Under the pieces are notes generated by a model. The model was given only the letters and a program-made list of their open reading frames with translations. It was not told the origin of the DNA and made no database searches. This document shows, piece after piece, positions 52,656-63,204 of a stretch of DNA of 64,000 nt. Positions within the stretch are counted from its first letter, which is position 1. Each line of letters opens with the position of its first letter. Where the stretch lies: NCBI RefSeq assembly GCF_007990935.1, contig NZ_BJXJ01000007.1:1-64000 (forward strand). Direction: 5' to 3'. A program made the translations under genes and the position numbers. Source of the stretch: Vibrio sagamiensis NBRC 104589 (GTDB lineage Bacteria > Pseudomonadota > Gammaproteobacteria > Enterobacterales > Vibrionaceae).

Positions 52656-53537
52656 ATGGCATGGTTATCTTGGCAGCAAGCTAAACGGCAAGAGTCGAGT
52701 TTATTATCCCTTGATGACTTCTTCACTACACCACCAGTCGCGGCACAAATGCTGACTGGTGGCCTAACCAATCGTTGTTGGCGTGTGAAAGATTCACTTA
52801 ATCAAGAGTATGTTTGGCGGCCATTGAGTCAGATGTGTCAAAGCTTTGCTATATCTAGGAATAATGAATACCAGGTCCTCACAGCTCTTGAGTCAACAGA
52901 ACTCGCGCCTAAGCCAATCATGCTCAACGAGGATGGTTTATTAGTTGAGTGGATCAATGGTACACCGTTGAGTGATGCAGAATTGGATACAGAGGAGGTC
53001 ATTGCAATTATGGCTTCCATTCATGCTTTATCACCAGATGTTTACGATCTAGACCGCTTTTCCTATGTTGCTAAGGTCAAACATTATTGGCACCAGCTTG
53101 GTGGAAAGTATGTCGGCACTGAGTTTGAGCTATTGTATTCTAAGTGGTGCCATGAGCCTCTTCTATTTCCTGTCACTGAAGTATTATGTCATTTTGATTT
53201 AGGTGGATATAATTTAATATCACATCGATCAGGTATTAAAGTGATTGATTGGGAATATGCTGCTGTTGCAGACCCAAGGATTGATCTCGCTTTGTCATTA
53301 CCACTGACGAATACTCCATTTGAATTAGGTGTACGACAATACTGTCGAGCTCGTCAAATCACTGATATAAAACCGTGGTTAGAGGGGGTTATAGCTTGGT
53401 ATCCAAGAACAATGTTGATGGCCATGCTTTGGTATCTACTTGCTTTTCGACTTTGGAGAAGTGAACAATACTTTGTTAGTGCTAATGAACTAAAGCAGCG
53501 ATTATGTCTATATGGTCACTGTTTGGATAAATCATGA
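52656..53537 (+). CDS. thiK: Thiamine kinase-like phosphotransferase
   Basis: Aminoglycoside phosphotransferase-fold kinase of 293 residues. The catalytic loop is CHFDLGGYN (H-x-D-x4-N) and the metal site IDWEYAAV. Position after lpoB matches E. coli thiK (ycfN), which phosphorylates thiamine in salvage. In E. coli nagZ separates thiK and ycfP; here ycfP follows directly. Substrate assignment rests on synteny and family. Confidence 0.82.
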   Translation: MAWLSWQQAKRQESSLLSLDDFFTTPPVAAQMLTGGLTNRCWRVKDSLNQEYVWRPLSQMCQSFAISRNNEYQVLTALESTELAPKPIMLNEDGLLVEWINGTPLSDAELDTEEVIAIMASIHALSPDVYDLDRFSYVAKVKHYWHQLGGKYVGTEFELLYSKWCHEPLLFPVTEVLCHFDLGGYNLISHRSGIKVIDWEYAAVADPRIDLALSLPLTNTPFELGVRQYCRARQITDIKPWLEGVIAWYPRTMLMAMLWYLLAFRLWRSEQYFVSANELKQRLCLYGHCLDKS

Positions 53538-53610
53538 GATTTTGAACTTTATCCCTATAGAAAAAGTGGTATTTTATTACAATAAATGTTCATTTATGGG
53601 GAAGTTTACA

Positions 53611-54150
53611 TTGATTATTTATTTGCATGGTTTCGATAGCACTAGCCCAGGAAATCACGAAAAAGTCCTGCAATTGCAATTTATTGATGAGGATGTTCGT
53701 TTTATCAATTACAGCACATTACATCCTAAACATGACATGCAACATTTATTAAAAGAAGTTTCAAAAGTGATCGCTCAATCAAATGATCCTGCGCCCTTGA
53801 TTTGCGGTGTTGGTTTAGGAGCCTATTGGGCTGAACGAATAGGTTTTCTGTGTGGTATTAAACAAGTGATGTTTAATCCAAATTTGCACCCAGAAAAGAC
53901 CATGATGGACCGAATTGATCGCCCTGAAGAGTATGAAGATATTGCAACAAAATGTGTCGAGCAGTTCCGAACGAAAAATAGAGACGATTGTCTAGTCATT
54001 TTATCTACGTATGATGAAGTTCATGATAATTCATCTTCTGCACAAGAATTGGAATCGTATTACTCTATTATTTGGGATGATAATCAAACCCATAAGTTCA
54101 AAAAAATTTCTCATCATTTACAATCCATTAAGCTTTTCAAGGAGCAGTAA
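53611..54150 (+). CDS. ycfP: YcfP-family (UPF0227) alpha/beta-hydrolase-like protein
   Basis: Soluble protein of 179 residues with an alpha/beta-hydrolase fold: [18 protein letters not shown] at the start, [13 protein letters not shown] as nucleophile-elbow-like loop, [10 protein letters not shown]. The usual G-x-S-x-G reads GVGLGA, so the canonical serine is absent, as I recall for the family. The start is TTG at 53611, six bases after GGGGAAG, and gives the family length; the ATG at 53596 lacks a site. Function unknown. A terminator follows. Confidence 0.88.
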   Translation: MIIYLHGFDSTSPGNHEKVLQLQFIDEDVRFINYSTLHPKHDMQHLLKEVSKVIAQSNDPAPLICGVGLGAYWAERIGFLCGIKQVMFNPNLHPEKTMMDRIDRPEEYEDIATKCVEQFRTKNRDDCLVILSTYDEVHDNSSSAQELESYYSIIWDDNQTHKFKKISHHLQSIKLFKEQ

Positions 54151-54185
54151 AGAGTTTGTTGCTTTATATCAGTTAATGTTTTAAG

Positions 54186-54214
54186 CAGCACTTTATGAAG
54201 TGCTGTTTTTTTTG
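54186..54214 (+). terminator. Intrinsic terminator of the lpoB-thiK-ycfP operon
   Basis: Stem CAGCACTT / AAGTGCTG around a short TATG loop, followed by eight T. Confidence 0.9.
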
Positions 54215-54362
54215 AGTGTTCGTCTCATATTTAATACTTATGGTCTATTTGGGCTCTTTAGCATGATTACTGTAGGTATATCGTTCGATTAGGGTTTAAG
54301 TTCAGGTTAATTTTCATCCGTCAAAGTCTTGCAAAAAGACTGCTTATGATCGGGATTTTTTG

Positions 54363-54390
54363 TTGCTATCAAACGATTGCTCTATATAAT
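54363..54390 (+). promoter_or_regulatory. Putative ndh promoter
   Basis: TTGCTA and a perfect TATAAT at 54385-54390 with a 16-bp spacer, about 310 bp upstream of the GTG start. An 8-bp inverted repeat TATCAAAC / GTTTGATA brackets the -10 region. The region 54215-54700 holds no other supported gene. Confidence 0.5.
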
Positions 54391-54408
54391 GAACTTAATA
54401 AAAACAGT

Positions 54409-54422
54409 TTGATAAGCGTCAA
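54409..54422. promoter_or_regulatory. FNR-like site in the ndh leader
   Basis: TTGAT-AAGC-GTCAA matches the FNR consensus TTGAT-N4-ATCAA with one mismatch. It lies just downstream of the putative promoter, a position expected to repress. FNR represses ndh under anaerobiosis in E. coli. Confidence 0.55.
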
Positions 54423-54700
54423 AAAAATAAAAATAAAAATAAGAATAAGTGGCAAACTCATATGCTACTTTTTATTGTCCCTCGCATCTCAAACAAACAA
54501 ATAAATACTACACATCGAATAACACCCACGATGCTACCAAAATAACAATAAGCAAAGCAGCAAAAGATGGTGTTGATTATTTTTCCAACAACGGGAATCC
54601 CTCTAACCAAAACCCAACAAGAATTCATCAGCTGGATGCTTTTAATATAATGAAGTCATCGGGCCGAAACCATATATTTATTTTTGTAGAGGATAACATT

Positions 54701-55990
54701 GTGACACGTATTATCGTTGTAGGTGGCGGTGCAGGTGGTCTTGAATTAGCCACTAAGCTAGGCCGCACACTTGGTCGAAAAGGCCGTGCAAAAATTACTT
54801 TAGTGGATCGTAAAGCGAGCCATCTATGGAAGCCTTTATTACACGAAGTGGCAACAGGATCATTGGATGCAGGTGTTGATGCGCTTAGCTATCGTGCTCA
54901 TGCGAAAAATCATAACTTTGATTTCCAAATGGGGAGCTTAGAAGCAATTGATCGTGATAAAAAAATGATCACTTTGAGTGCACTAAAAGATGAGAATAAT
55001 GAACTTCTTATCCCAAGTCGCCAATTGAATTACGATATGTTAGTGATGGCTTTAGGCTCAACCTCAAATGACTTCAATACACCAGGGGTTCGTGATAACT
55101 GTATTTTCCTTGATAGTCCAGAGCAAGCTCATCGTTTCCGTAATGAAATGAACAATGAGTTCTTAAAGTTACATGCTAAAAATGGCCATGGTACAGTTGA
55201 TATTGCGATTGTAGGTGGAGGAGCTACAGGAGTAGAGCTTTCCGCAGAACTGCATAATGCGGTCAAAGAGCTTCGTACTTATGGCTTTGGTGATTTGGAC
55301 TCAAGTAAGCTGAATGTAAACTTGATTGAAGCTGGTGAGCGTATTTTACCTGCATTACCTACTCGTATTTCAGCGACAGCGCACCAAGAGTTGACAAAAT
55401 TGGGTGTACATGTTCGTACGGCAACAATGATCACTCAAGCGGATAAAGACGGCTTAATCACCAAAGATGGTGAAAAGATCTCAGCGCAAATCATGGTGTG
55501 GGCTGCTGGTATTAAAGCGCCTGATTTTATGAAAGATATCGCAGGGCTAGAAACGAACCGAATCAACCAGTTGGTGGTGAAAAGTACACTGCAAACTACG
55601 CGTGATGACGACATTTTTGTAATTGGCGATCTTGCGCAATGTGTACAGCCAGATGGCACGTTTGTTCCACCTCGAGCACAGGCCGCACACCAAATGGCCA
55701 GCCTAGCGTTTAAAAATATTGTGGCTAAGCTTAATGGTCGTGAACTGAAAAATTACGTTTACAAAGATCACGGTTCACTAGTGTCTTTGAGTCGTTTTTC
55801 TACAGTTGGTAGTTTAATGGGGAATTTGACAAAGGGCTCAATGATGATAGAAGGACGCATAGCTCGAATTGTTTATATTTCGCTTTACCGCATGCATCAA
55901 ATGGCTTTACACGGAATGTTGAAGACCGGCTTGATGATGCTGGTTGGTCGTATTAACCGTGTATTAAGGCCTAACCTCAAGCTACATTAA
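54701..55990 (+). CDS. ndh: Type II NADH dehydrogenase
   Basis: Membrane-associated, non-proton-pumping NADH:quinone oxidoreductase of 429 residues. Two Rossmann motifs are visible: [19 protein letters not shown] for FAD and [19 protein letters not shown] for NADH, and the FAD-binding FVIGDLAQC. The C-terminal helix region ([20 protein letters not shown]) anchors it to the membrane. The start is GTG at 54701, seven bases after AGAGGA; the open frame upstream to 54449 codes for a low-complexity stretch not found in the family. A terminator follows. The upstream FNR-like site suggests repression in anaerobiosis. Confidence 0.95.
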   Translation: MTRIIVVGGGAGGLELATKLGRTLGRKGRAKITLVDRKASHLWKPLLHEVATGSLDAGVDALSYRAHAKNHNFDFQMGSLEAIDRDKKMITLSALKDENNELLIPSRQLNYDMLVMALGSTSNDFNTPGVRDNCIFLDSPEQAHRFRNEMNNEFLKLHAKNGHGTVDIAIVGGGATGVELSAELHNAVKELRTYGFGDLDSSKLNVNLIEAGERILPALPTRISATAHQELTKLGVHVRTATMITQADKDGLITKDGEKISAQIMVWAAGIKAPDFMKDIAGLETNRINQLVVKSTLQTTRDDDIFVIGDLAQCVQPDGTFVPPRAQAAHQMASLAFKNIVAKLNGRELKNYVYKDHGSLVSLSRFSTVGSLMGNLTKGSMMIEGRIARIVYISLYRMHQMALHGMLKTGLMMLVGRINRVLRPNLKLH

Positions 55991-56034
55991 TCGGACATTA
56001 TCATGAATTAAGTACTTTAATGTTACTTGCGTAT

Positions 56035-56063
56035 AAACCATCGTTCTTAAACGGTGGTTTTTA
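56035..56063. terminator. Terminator between ndh and the GNAT gene
   Basis: 11-bp stem AAACCATCGTT / AACGGTGGTTT with G-T wobbles and a CTTA loop, followed by TTT on the plus strand. It lies between convergent genes. Confidence 0.75.
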
Positions 56064-56609
56064 TGTTATGTCACTCGGAATTAACGAGTAAACGATTCCT
56101 GTACGGGGTTGGCCATTAAATATAAAGCGATTACGAGCAAGAGATTCCTTCCTAGCACCGATTGATTTGATTAAAGCATTACTGGCTATATTCCTTGGAT
56201 CGCACACGATTTCGAGGCGAGTTAAATTAAGTTTGTTGAAGCAGAATGCGGCCAGCGACTTTATTGCTTCTTTGCCATATCCATTGTTCTGATGTGCATC
56301 TCCAATCCAATAGCCAAGGCTTGCCATATTGAAACATGGATAAAGCTCTGTGATCGCGACCATGCCGAGTAAACATTGAGTTTTATACTCGTAAACTCCG
56401 AAGTCAAATGCTTGACCTTTAACCCAGTTAACACGTGTTACTAATAAAAAGTCATTAACTTCATTAATACAGATGTCTTTGTGGCACCAATCTAACCATT
56501 GGTGCAGCGAAGGTGATTCCTTAAATAATTCATTAAGTATTATCGCATCCGTTGGAGGGATGAGTCGAAGGGTTAATCGACGGCTACTAATCTCGAAGGC
56601 TGGGCTCAT
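56061..56609 (-). CDS. GNAT-family N-acetyltransferase, RimJ/RimL-like
   Basis: Acetyltransferase of 182 residues. The acetyl-CoA loop is visible as GYGKEAIKSLAAFCF (Q/R-x2-G-x-G/A region, HQNNGYGKEA), and LTRLEIVCDPRNIASNALIKSIGA forms the typical RimJ/RimL C-terminal half. Members acetylate protein N termini or small amines. Convergent with ndh. The substrate is unknown. Confidence 0.9.
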   Translation of the reverse strand: MSPAFEISSRRLTLRLIPPTDAIILNELFKESPSLHQWLDWCHKDICINEVNDFLLVTRVNWVKGQAFDFGVYEYKTQCLLGMVAITELYPCFNMASLGYWIGDAHQNNGYGKEAIKSLAAFCFNKLNLTRLEIVCDPRNIASNALIKSIGARKESLARNRFIFNGQPRTGIVYSLIPSDIT

Positions 56610-56690
56610 CCAATATCTTTCTTAGGGTTTATAACCAAACTCAGCCTCACTAAAAACAGCACCAGAGGTTACTTGTGTTAAGCATTTATT

Positions 56691-56733
56691 ATAAGTCAGT
56701 GCTGCTTATGCAGCGCTGACTTATAAGGTTTTT
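56691..56733. terminator. Hairpin downstream of csiV
   Basis: 15-bp stem ATAAGTCAGTGCTGC / GCAGCGCTGACTTAT with one wobble pair and a TTAT loop. The plus strand has a seven-T run just after it; the minus strand, used by csiV, has TTATAATAAAT. Confidence 0.7.
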
Positions 56734-57537
56734 TTATTTGACACTACGCACTTGAATAAGCATGCCCACAAATGGGTTATCCAGATAGTGTATCTCACCA
56801 CTGCGCATACGCCGAGTTTGATCCATGCGGATCGTTTGCAAGAAACTTTCCTCTTCAGTATTTGACAATACATTATTAAAGTTGCCAACTTGAATATTTT
56901 TGCTTTTGTCAGTATTTGTTTCTTGACGATATGCCATGTTGTTACCAAAAGACGTCTCTTTTGATGAGGTTAATGGTCGCTCTTTAATCACCGAACGAGT
57001 GATAGGTTCACGGAAATCAAGCACAGTGTTGACGAATAAATAATGTTGAACGTAAATTTGCAATGTACCATCTAGTTCGAATAAAGGTTTAGGTGACGAA
57101 GTATCAGCTTGATCATGGATACTCATCGATGACGAATAATCATTAGCTTCTTGTCCATTGGCTTGGTAAGAATTTGAAAAGTCACGTCCACCGATGATAT
57201 GAAAGATAGGAGCATTCGCTTTCCCCTGATCACCTTGGCGCCATGCCACATGTTTGAGAACTTTAAAACCTGTATGACGGTTTAAAGCTGTAGCTTGCGC
57301 ATTTAAGCGGTAAGCGGAGCGAGGCAGTAAGTTTACTCCTTTGGACTGGCGGTAATTTTGATCATTTAAACTTCCTGATTGGTTTAATTCAATGCTTGGC
57401 AGTTCGTTTGGCCAAGCTTCATTGGAGTTATTTGTATTAATGGCGCGCTTAAAAATAATGACTTCAATATCAAATTGACGTCCAGCCCAAGATGGCATGG
57501 AAGCAAAAATCAGAAGTAATGGGATCAGTATTCTCAT
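56734..57537 (-). CDS. csiV: Cell-shape integrity protein CsiV
   Basis: Periplasmic protein of 267 residues with a Sec signal (MRILIPLLLIFASMPSWA). The mature start GRQFDIEVIIFKR and the C-terminal MRSGEIHYLDNPFVGMLIQV match the CsiV family, described in Vibrio cholerae as an activator of the PBP1A-type synthase through LpoA. It lies seven bases after mfd, so it is probably expressed from the same transcript. No transmembrane segment beyond the signal. Confidence 0.85.
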   Translation of the reverse strand: MRILIPLLLIFASMPSWAGRQFDIEVIIFKRAINTNNSNEAWPNELPSIELNQSGSLNDQNYRQSKGVNLLPRSAYRLNAQATALNRHTGFKVLKHVAWRQGDQGKANAPIFHIIGGRDFSNSYQANGQEANDYSSSMSIHDQADTSSPKPLFELDGTLQIYVQHYLFVNTVLDFREPITRSVIKERPLTSSKETSFGNNMAYRQETNTDKSKNIQVGNFNNVLSNTEEESFLQTIRMDQTRRMRSGEIHYLDNPFVGMLIQVRSVK

Positions 57538-57544
57538 TTAAATA

Positions 57545-60500
57545 TTAGCTCGCTGGTAATAAATTATTTTTAAAGTCATGAAGTAACTCTTTAACGAACT
57601 GGATACGCTGGCGTCTGTCCGCTAATGGCATAATGAACTTTAACTTAGTTGGGCCATCCATCGCAAATTTCTGCATATTTGATTGTAATAATGTTACTAA
57701 GAATGTTGGGTTAATATCAGCGTTAGGATAAAATTCAATGAAGCCACCTTTATCATGTGCTTCGATCTTTTTCACTTTGATATTATTGGCTGTTACCTTT
57801 AATTCAGCGATCGCGAGTAAGTTTTTAACCGCATCAGGTAAGAGTCCAAATCGGTCAATTAATTCAATCTTTAATTCGGACAATCCTTCATTATCGGTCA
57901 CGCCAGCAAGGCGTTTGTATATCGAAAGACGGGTGTTTACATCAGGGATATAATCATCTGGTAATAATGCTGGGATCCGCATTTCGACTTCAGTTTGCTC
58001 GCGAAGCAATTCATCCAATGAGGGCTCTTTGCCTTCTTTTAATGCCTCTACAGCTTGCTCGAGCATTTCCATGTATAACGTAAAGCCAACGGATTGAATT
58101 TGCCCACTTTGTTCGTCTCCAAGCAGCTCGCCAGCACCTCTAATTTCAAGATCGTGAGTCGCCAAAGTGAAGCCAGCCCCTAGATCTTCAAGTGACGCAA
58201 TGGCATCGAGACGTTTGATCGCATCCTTGGTCATCGCTTTTGGATGTGGCGTCAGCAAATAAGCATATGCTTGATGATGTGAACGACCCACTCGACCACG
58301 AAGTTGGTGCAATTGCGCGAGCCCCAAGTTATCAGCACGATCCATTAAGATTGTATTTGCGGTCGGGACATCGATACCAGTTTCGATGATGGTCGTGCAA
58401 ACCAGCAAGTTGAAACGTTGATGATAGAAATCATTCATAATTCGCTCGAGTTCACGCTCACGCATTTGGCCATGTGCAACCGTTACACGAGCTTCAGGGA
58501 TCAATGCTTGCAAGTCTTCTGCGGCTTTCTCGATGGTTTCGACTTGGTTATGGAGGAAGTAAACCTGACCACCGCGCATGATTTCTCGTAATACGGCCTC
58601 ACGGATCACAGAGTCTTCACGCTGGCGAACAAATGTTTTTATCGCTAAACGGCGCGCAGGAGGTGTAGCGATAATGGAGAGGTCGCGCATACCACTCATG
58701 GCCATATTCAAAGTTCGAGGAATTGGCGTTGCCGTTAGAGTAAGAATATCAACATTGGCACGCATGGCTTTTACTTTCTCTTTTTGTCGAACCCCAAAGC
58801 GGTGTTCTTCATCTACGATAAGTAAGCCAAGATCTTTGAAATTAATGTCGCTTGAGAGTAATTTGTGTGTCCCTACTACAATATCCACCTTACCATCAGC
58901 AACATCCTGCAGAATGGTCTTCTGCTCTTTGGCTGATTTAAAGCGTGACAAAACTTCGACGCGAATGGGTAGGTTTGCAAAACGATCACGGAAGTTCTCA
59001 AAGTGTTGTTGAGCGAGCAGGGTGGTAGGGACCAAGACTGCCACTTGCTTACCGTTATCGGTAGCAACGAATGCTGCGCGCATGGCTACTTCGGTTTTAC
59101 CAAAGCCGACATCCCCACAGACAAGACGGTCCATCGCTTTGGCTTGGCACATATCCGATAACACTGCGTTAATTGCCATAGCTTGGTCATCGGTTTCTTC
59201 AAATGGAAAAGAAGCTTTGAAGGTAGCGTACTGGCCTCGATCTAACATGAACTTAAAGCCAGGCTTAAGCTCCCTTTTGGCATAAACATCAAGCAGCTCA
59301 GCTGCAACGTCACGGACTTTCTCAGCTGCTTTTCTGCGCGCTTTAGCCCAAGTTTCTCCTCCCAGTTTGTGTAAAGGTGCGCTTTCTTCACTGCCACCAG
59401 AATAACGACTGATAAGGTTGAGTGAAGCAACGGGGACATACAGTTTTGCTTCATTTTGATACTCCAGGGTTACATATTCAGTCTTCAATCCCCCAGCTTC
59501 AAGGGTTTGCAAACCCAGATAACGTCCAATACCGTGATCGATATGCACCACTGGCTGGCCCGGCTTGAGCTCCGCTAGATGTCGAATAACAGTATCGTTA
59601 TTCACTGACTTTTTATCTTTTCGACGACGTTGAATGACACGGTCGCCCAATAAGTCACTTTCAGTGATTAGGGCAAAGTTAAGTTCATCGTGAATAAACC
59701 CGTGTTCTGCAGCGCCTAAGATCAGACAAAAACGCTCGTTCGATTCTATGGCTTGGTAAAATGAGTCGAATGCAACAGGGCGAATTTTAATGCCTTGTAG
59801 TAACTCTGAAAGTGCCTCACGACGTCCTTCTGACTCAACCGAAAAGATGATTTTGCCTGTATATTGTTCACTGAATTGTCTTAAGCGAGCCAGTGGCTCT
59901 TTATTTTGTTGTTGTACACCTAACTCTGAGAGTGATTGAGTTGCTAGGTTTTGACGCCCTGCACGTTGCACCACACTGTCAACACTTAACTGTGTTTGTG
60001 GCAGTTGTTTTAATTGCAGATACAACTCATCTTTTTTCAGCCAAAGACTGTGTGGCTCAAGTAAAGGTCTGAGTGGATCAATTTTCTTCTGATCGTAGCG
60101 ATATTCAACGTCGTTAAGAAACGTATCAATCGACGATTCAATATCACCATATGTAATCAGCAATGAGTCTTCAGGCAGGTAGTCAAACAGAGTTTCGGTA
60201 TGGTCGAAGAACAAAGGTTGCCAGTATTCAATACCTGCAGGCCAAGTCCCCTTTGTTACTTGCATGTAGATAGACTCTGGCTCACGTCTGGCTTCAAACT
60301 GACTGCGCCAGCGTGTTCTGAACTCTTCAATGGCTTCTTTGGTTGTTGGAAATTCGTGCGCAGGCAGTAATTGGATCTGCGTCATGTCTTCCTGTGAGCG
60401 TTGGTTCTCTGGATCGAAAGTACGAATAGTATCAATCTCGTCGTCAAAGAAATCAATCCGAAATGGTTCGGAGCTGCCCATAGGAAATAAATCTAGAATT

Positions 60501-61006
60501 GAGCCACGGCAGGCGTACTCACCGTGACCGAATACTTGATCGACATGACGGTAGCCTGAGTTCTCTAATTGTAAGCGTAGCTTGTCTAGTGAGCATTGGT
60601 CACCCGTTTTGACCATCAGAGTGTGCTGCAATAAAAAGCTGCGAGGAGATTGACGTTGCAGTGCTGTACTGACAGGAACGATGGTGATTCCTTCACGTTG
60701 ATGAGGTAATTGGTATAAACGTGAAATACGGTCGGATGTGATGTCCTGATGCGGTGAAAAGTTATCGTAGGGCAAGGTTTCCCAGTCAGGAAACAAACTC
60801 ACGGGTTTGTCGGTAAATTGTTCAATTTCTGCGAGAAGTTTTAGCGCGATCTGAGGATCTGGCACCACTAAAAGTGTATGACTGGTATGTTGCTTGGCCA
60901 TCTCGGCGATAGCTAGTGGTAGAGCCGCACCCGGTAAGTTGCCGAGTTGTTTTTTATCACCACTTCCACATGGATTGGTAACAGAGAGAATTGTATTTTT
61001 TGTCAT
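57545..61006 (-). CDS. mfd: Transcription-repair coupling factor
   Basis: DNA translocase of 1153 residues that removes stalled RNA polymerase and recruits UvrA. It shows the N-terminal UvrB-homology region, the CarD-like RNA-polymerase-interaction domain (PGQPVVHIDHGIGRYLGL), and the RecG-type motor: Walker A GDVGFGKTEVAMRAA, DEEHRFGVRQKE (motif II), TLTATPIPRTLNMA (motif III) and LHQLRGRVGRS (motif VI). The C-terminal domain ends ELKVTANNIKVKK and beyond. Full length. csiV follows and plzB precedes by five bases. Confidence 0.98.
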   Translation of the reverse strand: MTKNTILSVTNPCGSGDKKQLGNLPGAALPLAIAEMAKQHTSHTLLVVPDPQIALKLLAEIEQFTDKPVSLFPDWETLPYDNFSPHQDITSDRISRLYQLPHQREGITIVPVSTALQRQSPRSFLLQHTLMVKTGDQCSLDKLRLQLENSGYRHVDQVFGHGEYACRGSILDLFPMGSSEPFRIDFFDDEIDTIRTFDPENQRSQEDMTQIQLLPAHEFPTTKEAIEEFRTRWRSQFEARREPESIYMQVTKGTWPAGIEYWQPLFFDHTETLFDYLPEDSLLITYGDIESSIDTFLNDVEYRYDQKKIDPLRPLLEPHSLWLKKDELYLQLKQLPQTQLSVDSVVQRAGRQNLATQSLSELGVQQQNKEPLARLRQFSEQYTGKIIFSVESEGRREALSELLQGIKIRPVAFDSFYQAIESNERFCLILGAAEHGFIHDELNFALITESDLLGDRVIQRRRKDKKSVNNDTVIRHLAELKPGQPVVHIDHGIGRYLGLQTLEAGGLKTEYVTLEYQNEAKLYVPVASLNLISRYSGGSEESAPLHKLGGETWAKARRKAAEKVRDVAAELLDVYAKRELKPGFKFMLDRGQYATFKASFPFEETDDQAMAINAVLSDMCQAKAMDRLVCGDVGFGKTEVAMRAAFVATDNGKQVAVLVPTTLLAQQHFENFRDRFANLPIRVEVLSRFKSAKEQKTILQDVADGKVDIVVGTHKLLSSDINFKDLGLLIVDEEHRFGVRQKEKVKAMRANVDILTLTATPIPRTLNMAMSGMRDLSIIATPPARRLAIKTFVRQREDSVIREAVLREIMRGGQVYFLHNQVETIEKAAEDLQALIPEARVTVAHGQMRERELERIMNDFYHQRFNLLVCTTIIETGIDVPTANTILMDRADNLGLAQLHQLRGRVGRSHHQAYAYLLTPHPKAMTKDAIKRLDAIASLEDLGAGFTLATHDLEIRGAGELLGDEQSGQIQSVGFTLYMEMLEQAVEALKEGKEPSLDELLREQTEVEMRIPALLPDDYIPDVNTRLSIYKRLAGVTDNEGLSELKIELIDRFGLLPDAVKNLLAIAELKVTANNIKVKKIEAHDKGGFIEFYPNADINPTFLVTLLQSNMQKFAMDGPTKLKFIMPLADRRQRIQFVKELLHDFKNNLLPAS

Positions 61007-61011
61007 GATGA

Positions 61012-61581
61012 TTATTTGCTGTCTCGTTCTAATGAGCGCTGGCGTAGCAGTTTCTGTTGTTGGTAGAGGGCGGCTTTGATCAGTAAGTCTTGATCTTCAT
61101 CCCGTAACATTTTGTATTTTAAGGTGATCAAGTACATGTCTGATTGGATTTGAACCTCGCTCACTTGGGCATAGCAAAATATTGCTGACGCTGGGTGATC
61201 TAAGAACAGCTTGACTCTGACCAACTGATTGACTTCCAGAGGTTGCTCAGTTTGGTAGGTGAGTTGGCTGGCACCAAATTGAGTGGTTTTGAAGCGAATA
61301 CTTGCATCATCTTGTTGAGCAAGCATAAAGCCTAATAGCAAGTTCAGCTTTTTGTTCTGAGTTTCTAATAAATGAATCAGATGTTTGAATTCTTTGCTTT
61401 TTAGCTCTAGGGACGTGTTATCCGCCATCATATCTAGATGGCTGCATTCACTGGCGACAATAAAGGGAGTGGGAATTTCAGCCACAAAGCTTTCGTTGTC
61501 AGGTATGACAAAGTGTTGAGGTAACACTTCGATATTGATGGTCAGATTATGGTGTACCGTGAAATATTCTTGGTCTGTCAT
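61012..61581 (-). CDS. plzB: PilZ-domain family protein, PlzB-like
   Basis: Soluble protein of about 189 residues. Position directly upstream of mfd and next to lolCDE matches the V. cholerae PlzB locus as I remember it. The C-terminal half (VRVKLFLDHPASAIFCYAQVSEVQ) fits a PilZ beta-barrel, but I do not see the canonical RxxxR and D/N-x-S-x-x-G c-di-GMP-binding residues, so nucleotide binding is doubtful. The ATG at 61581 has AAAGGAG eight bases upstream; the frame is open to 61650. It probably starts the plzB-mfd-csiV transcript. Confidence 0.75.
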   Translation of the reverse strand: MTDQEYFTVHHNLTINIEVLPQHFVIPDNESFVAEIPTPFIVASECSHLDMMADNTSLELKSKEFKHLIHLLETQNKKLNLLLGFMLAQQDDASIRFKTTQFGASQLTYQTEQPLEVNQLVRVKLFLDHPASAIFCYAQVSEVQIQSDMYLITLKYKMLRDEDQDLLIKAALYQQQKLLRQRSLERDSK

Positions 61582-61995
61582 GATGCACACTCCTTTCGAC
61601 TCGTTTGCCCGCTCAACGGTTAAGCTTTCTTTGTCTTTTAAACATAGCAAGACAGGGGATTGATTATCGCTAATCGGCGTAAGTTATCAAGTCTCGTAGG
61701 CAACTTGTGTTTAGTTGTTTATATATTGGCTTGCTCTATATCTTGACTGGTGTAGAACTTAAATCAATTTAAGCGGGATGTTAAAAATGCACGCTTCCAT
61801 GTATGCATATTATTGATAATAGCTTCGGCCTATGAATGCTCTCTGCTTCCTTGGCCGATTACGTTAAATTAAAATGAGCCAGTAATGTCCTAACATTGAC
61901 AAATTTACGGATTCTCTTGTCTTAATTGTGCTCAGAGTAAGGTAAGATAGGGGATTCGTTTTAGACACTGTATACAGTCCGTTGGTTTGTCTTAT
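61582..61995. other. Divergent promoter region of plzB and lolC
   Basis: 414 nt between divergent genes. No RNA gene or repeat is recognised. Promoters for both directions should be here. Confidence 0.5.
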
Positions 61996-63204
61996 ATGTA
62001 TCATCCAATTTCTCTATTTATCGGTTTAAGATATCTTCGTGGTCGCTCAGGAGATCGGTTCAGTCGATTTGTCTCATACATGTCCACGGCTGGCATTACG
62101 ATTGGCGTCATGTCACTCGTTACTGTTTTATCTGTTATGAATGGCTTTGAATCCCAACTCAAAGAGCGAATTTTAGGCGTTCTTCCTCATGCTGTAGTGT
62201 CACAACATCAAGGAAAAACCCCACTTAGTGATGGTGCGCCTGCATTTATAGAAGAATTATCTGAAACGACACCTCCAGAGCCAATTGTTCGTGGAGAGGC
62301 CATTATTCAAAGCTCAGCTCAGTTAACTGCTGGGTATTTAATTGGTATCGAAGCTAAAATTAATGATCCAATGACAGAACACCTTATTGCGGGGCATTTA
62401 TCTTCACTAAAGTCTGGTGAATATCATGTTCTTTTAGGACACAGCTTAGCTCGTGAATTAAGGGTATCGATTGGAGACAAAGTCCGTTTAATGGTCACGA
62501 ATGCATCTCAATTTACTCCGATAGGGCGTATTCCGAGCCAACGTAACTTTACCGTGTCGGGTATTTTTAATACTGGCTCAGATGTTGATGGTCAACTGAT
62601 GATAGTTAATATCAGTGATGCAGCAAAATTAATGCGTTTACCTAAGCAGACTATATCCGGTTGGCGGTTGTTTTTCTCTGATCCGTTTATGGTAACTAAA
62701 CTTGCCGATAAATCGTTACCAGAGGACTGGCAATGGAGTGATTGGCGTGACCAGAGAGGGGAACTTTTTCAAGCGGTTAAAATGGAAAAAAACATGATGG
62801 GGTTGATGCTCGGCCTGATTGTAGGGGTTGCTGCATTCAATATTATTTCTGCTTTGATTATGGTCGTGATGGAGAAGCAATCGGAAGTTGCGATCCTTAA
62901 AACTCAAGGGATGACACAGCGACAAGTGATGAGCATTTTTATGGTGCAGGGCGCAAGTAGCGGAGTGGTTGGTTCGATTGTGGGTGGCATTGTAGGGGTT
63001 GTGTTAGCGTTGAACTTGAATACTCTATTGGCTGCCGCGGGTGTCGCACTCTTCAGCTTTGGTGGACAATTACCAATCGTTATCGACCCATTACAAATTT
63101 CATTGGTTGTTTTGTTAGCTATTGCACTTAGCCTTATTGCGACCGTTTACCCATCTTATAAAGCATCATCTGTTAAACCTGCTGAGGCACTTCGTTATGA
63201 ATAA
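61996..63204 (+). CDS. lolC: Lipoprotein-releasing ABC transporter permease LolC
   Basis: Inner-membrane subunit of LolCDE, which extracts lipoproteins and passes them to LolA. 402 residues with the start [20 protein letters not shown], an N-terminal membrane helix, a periplasmic domain of about 210 residues, and three C-terminal helices ([21 protein letters not shown] is the ATPase-contact region). The ATG at 61996 is preferred over the TTG at 61987, though neither has a clear ribosome binding site. It overlaps lolD by eight bases. Confidence 0.95.
   Translation: MYHPISLFIGLRYLRGRSGDRFSRFVSYMSTAGITIGVMSLVTVLSVMNGFESQLKERILGVLPHAVVSQHQGKTPLSDGAPAFIEELSETTPPEPIVRGEAIIQSSAQLTAGYLIGIEAKINDPMTEHLIAGHLSSLKSGEYHVLLGHSLARELRVSIGDKVRLMVTNASQFTPIGRIPSQRNFTVSGIFNTGSDVDGQLMIVNISDAAKLMRLPKQTISGWRLFFSDPFMVTKLADKSLPEDWQWSDWRDQRGELFQAVKMEKNMMGLMLGLIVGVAAFNIISALIMVVMEKQSEVAILKTQGMTQRQVMSIFMVQGASSGVVGSIVGGIVGVVLALNLNTLLAAAGVALFSFGGQLPIVIDPLQISLVVLLAIALSLIATVYPSYKASSVKPAEALRYE

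Noticed and set aside
54449..54700. 84-residue N-terminal extension of Ndh
   Set aside because: The family starts at the Rossmann motif. The GTG at 54701 has a good AGAGGA site, and the extension is low-complexity.
61012..61581. c-di-GMP receptor function for the PilZ-like protein
   Set aside because: The RxxxR and D/NxSxxG motifs are not visible, so I did not claim nucleotide binding.
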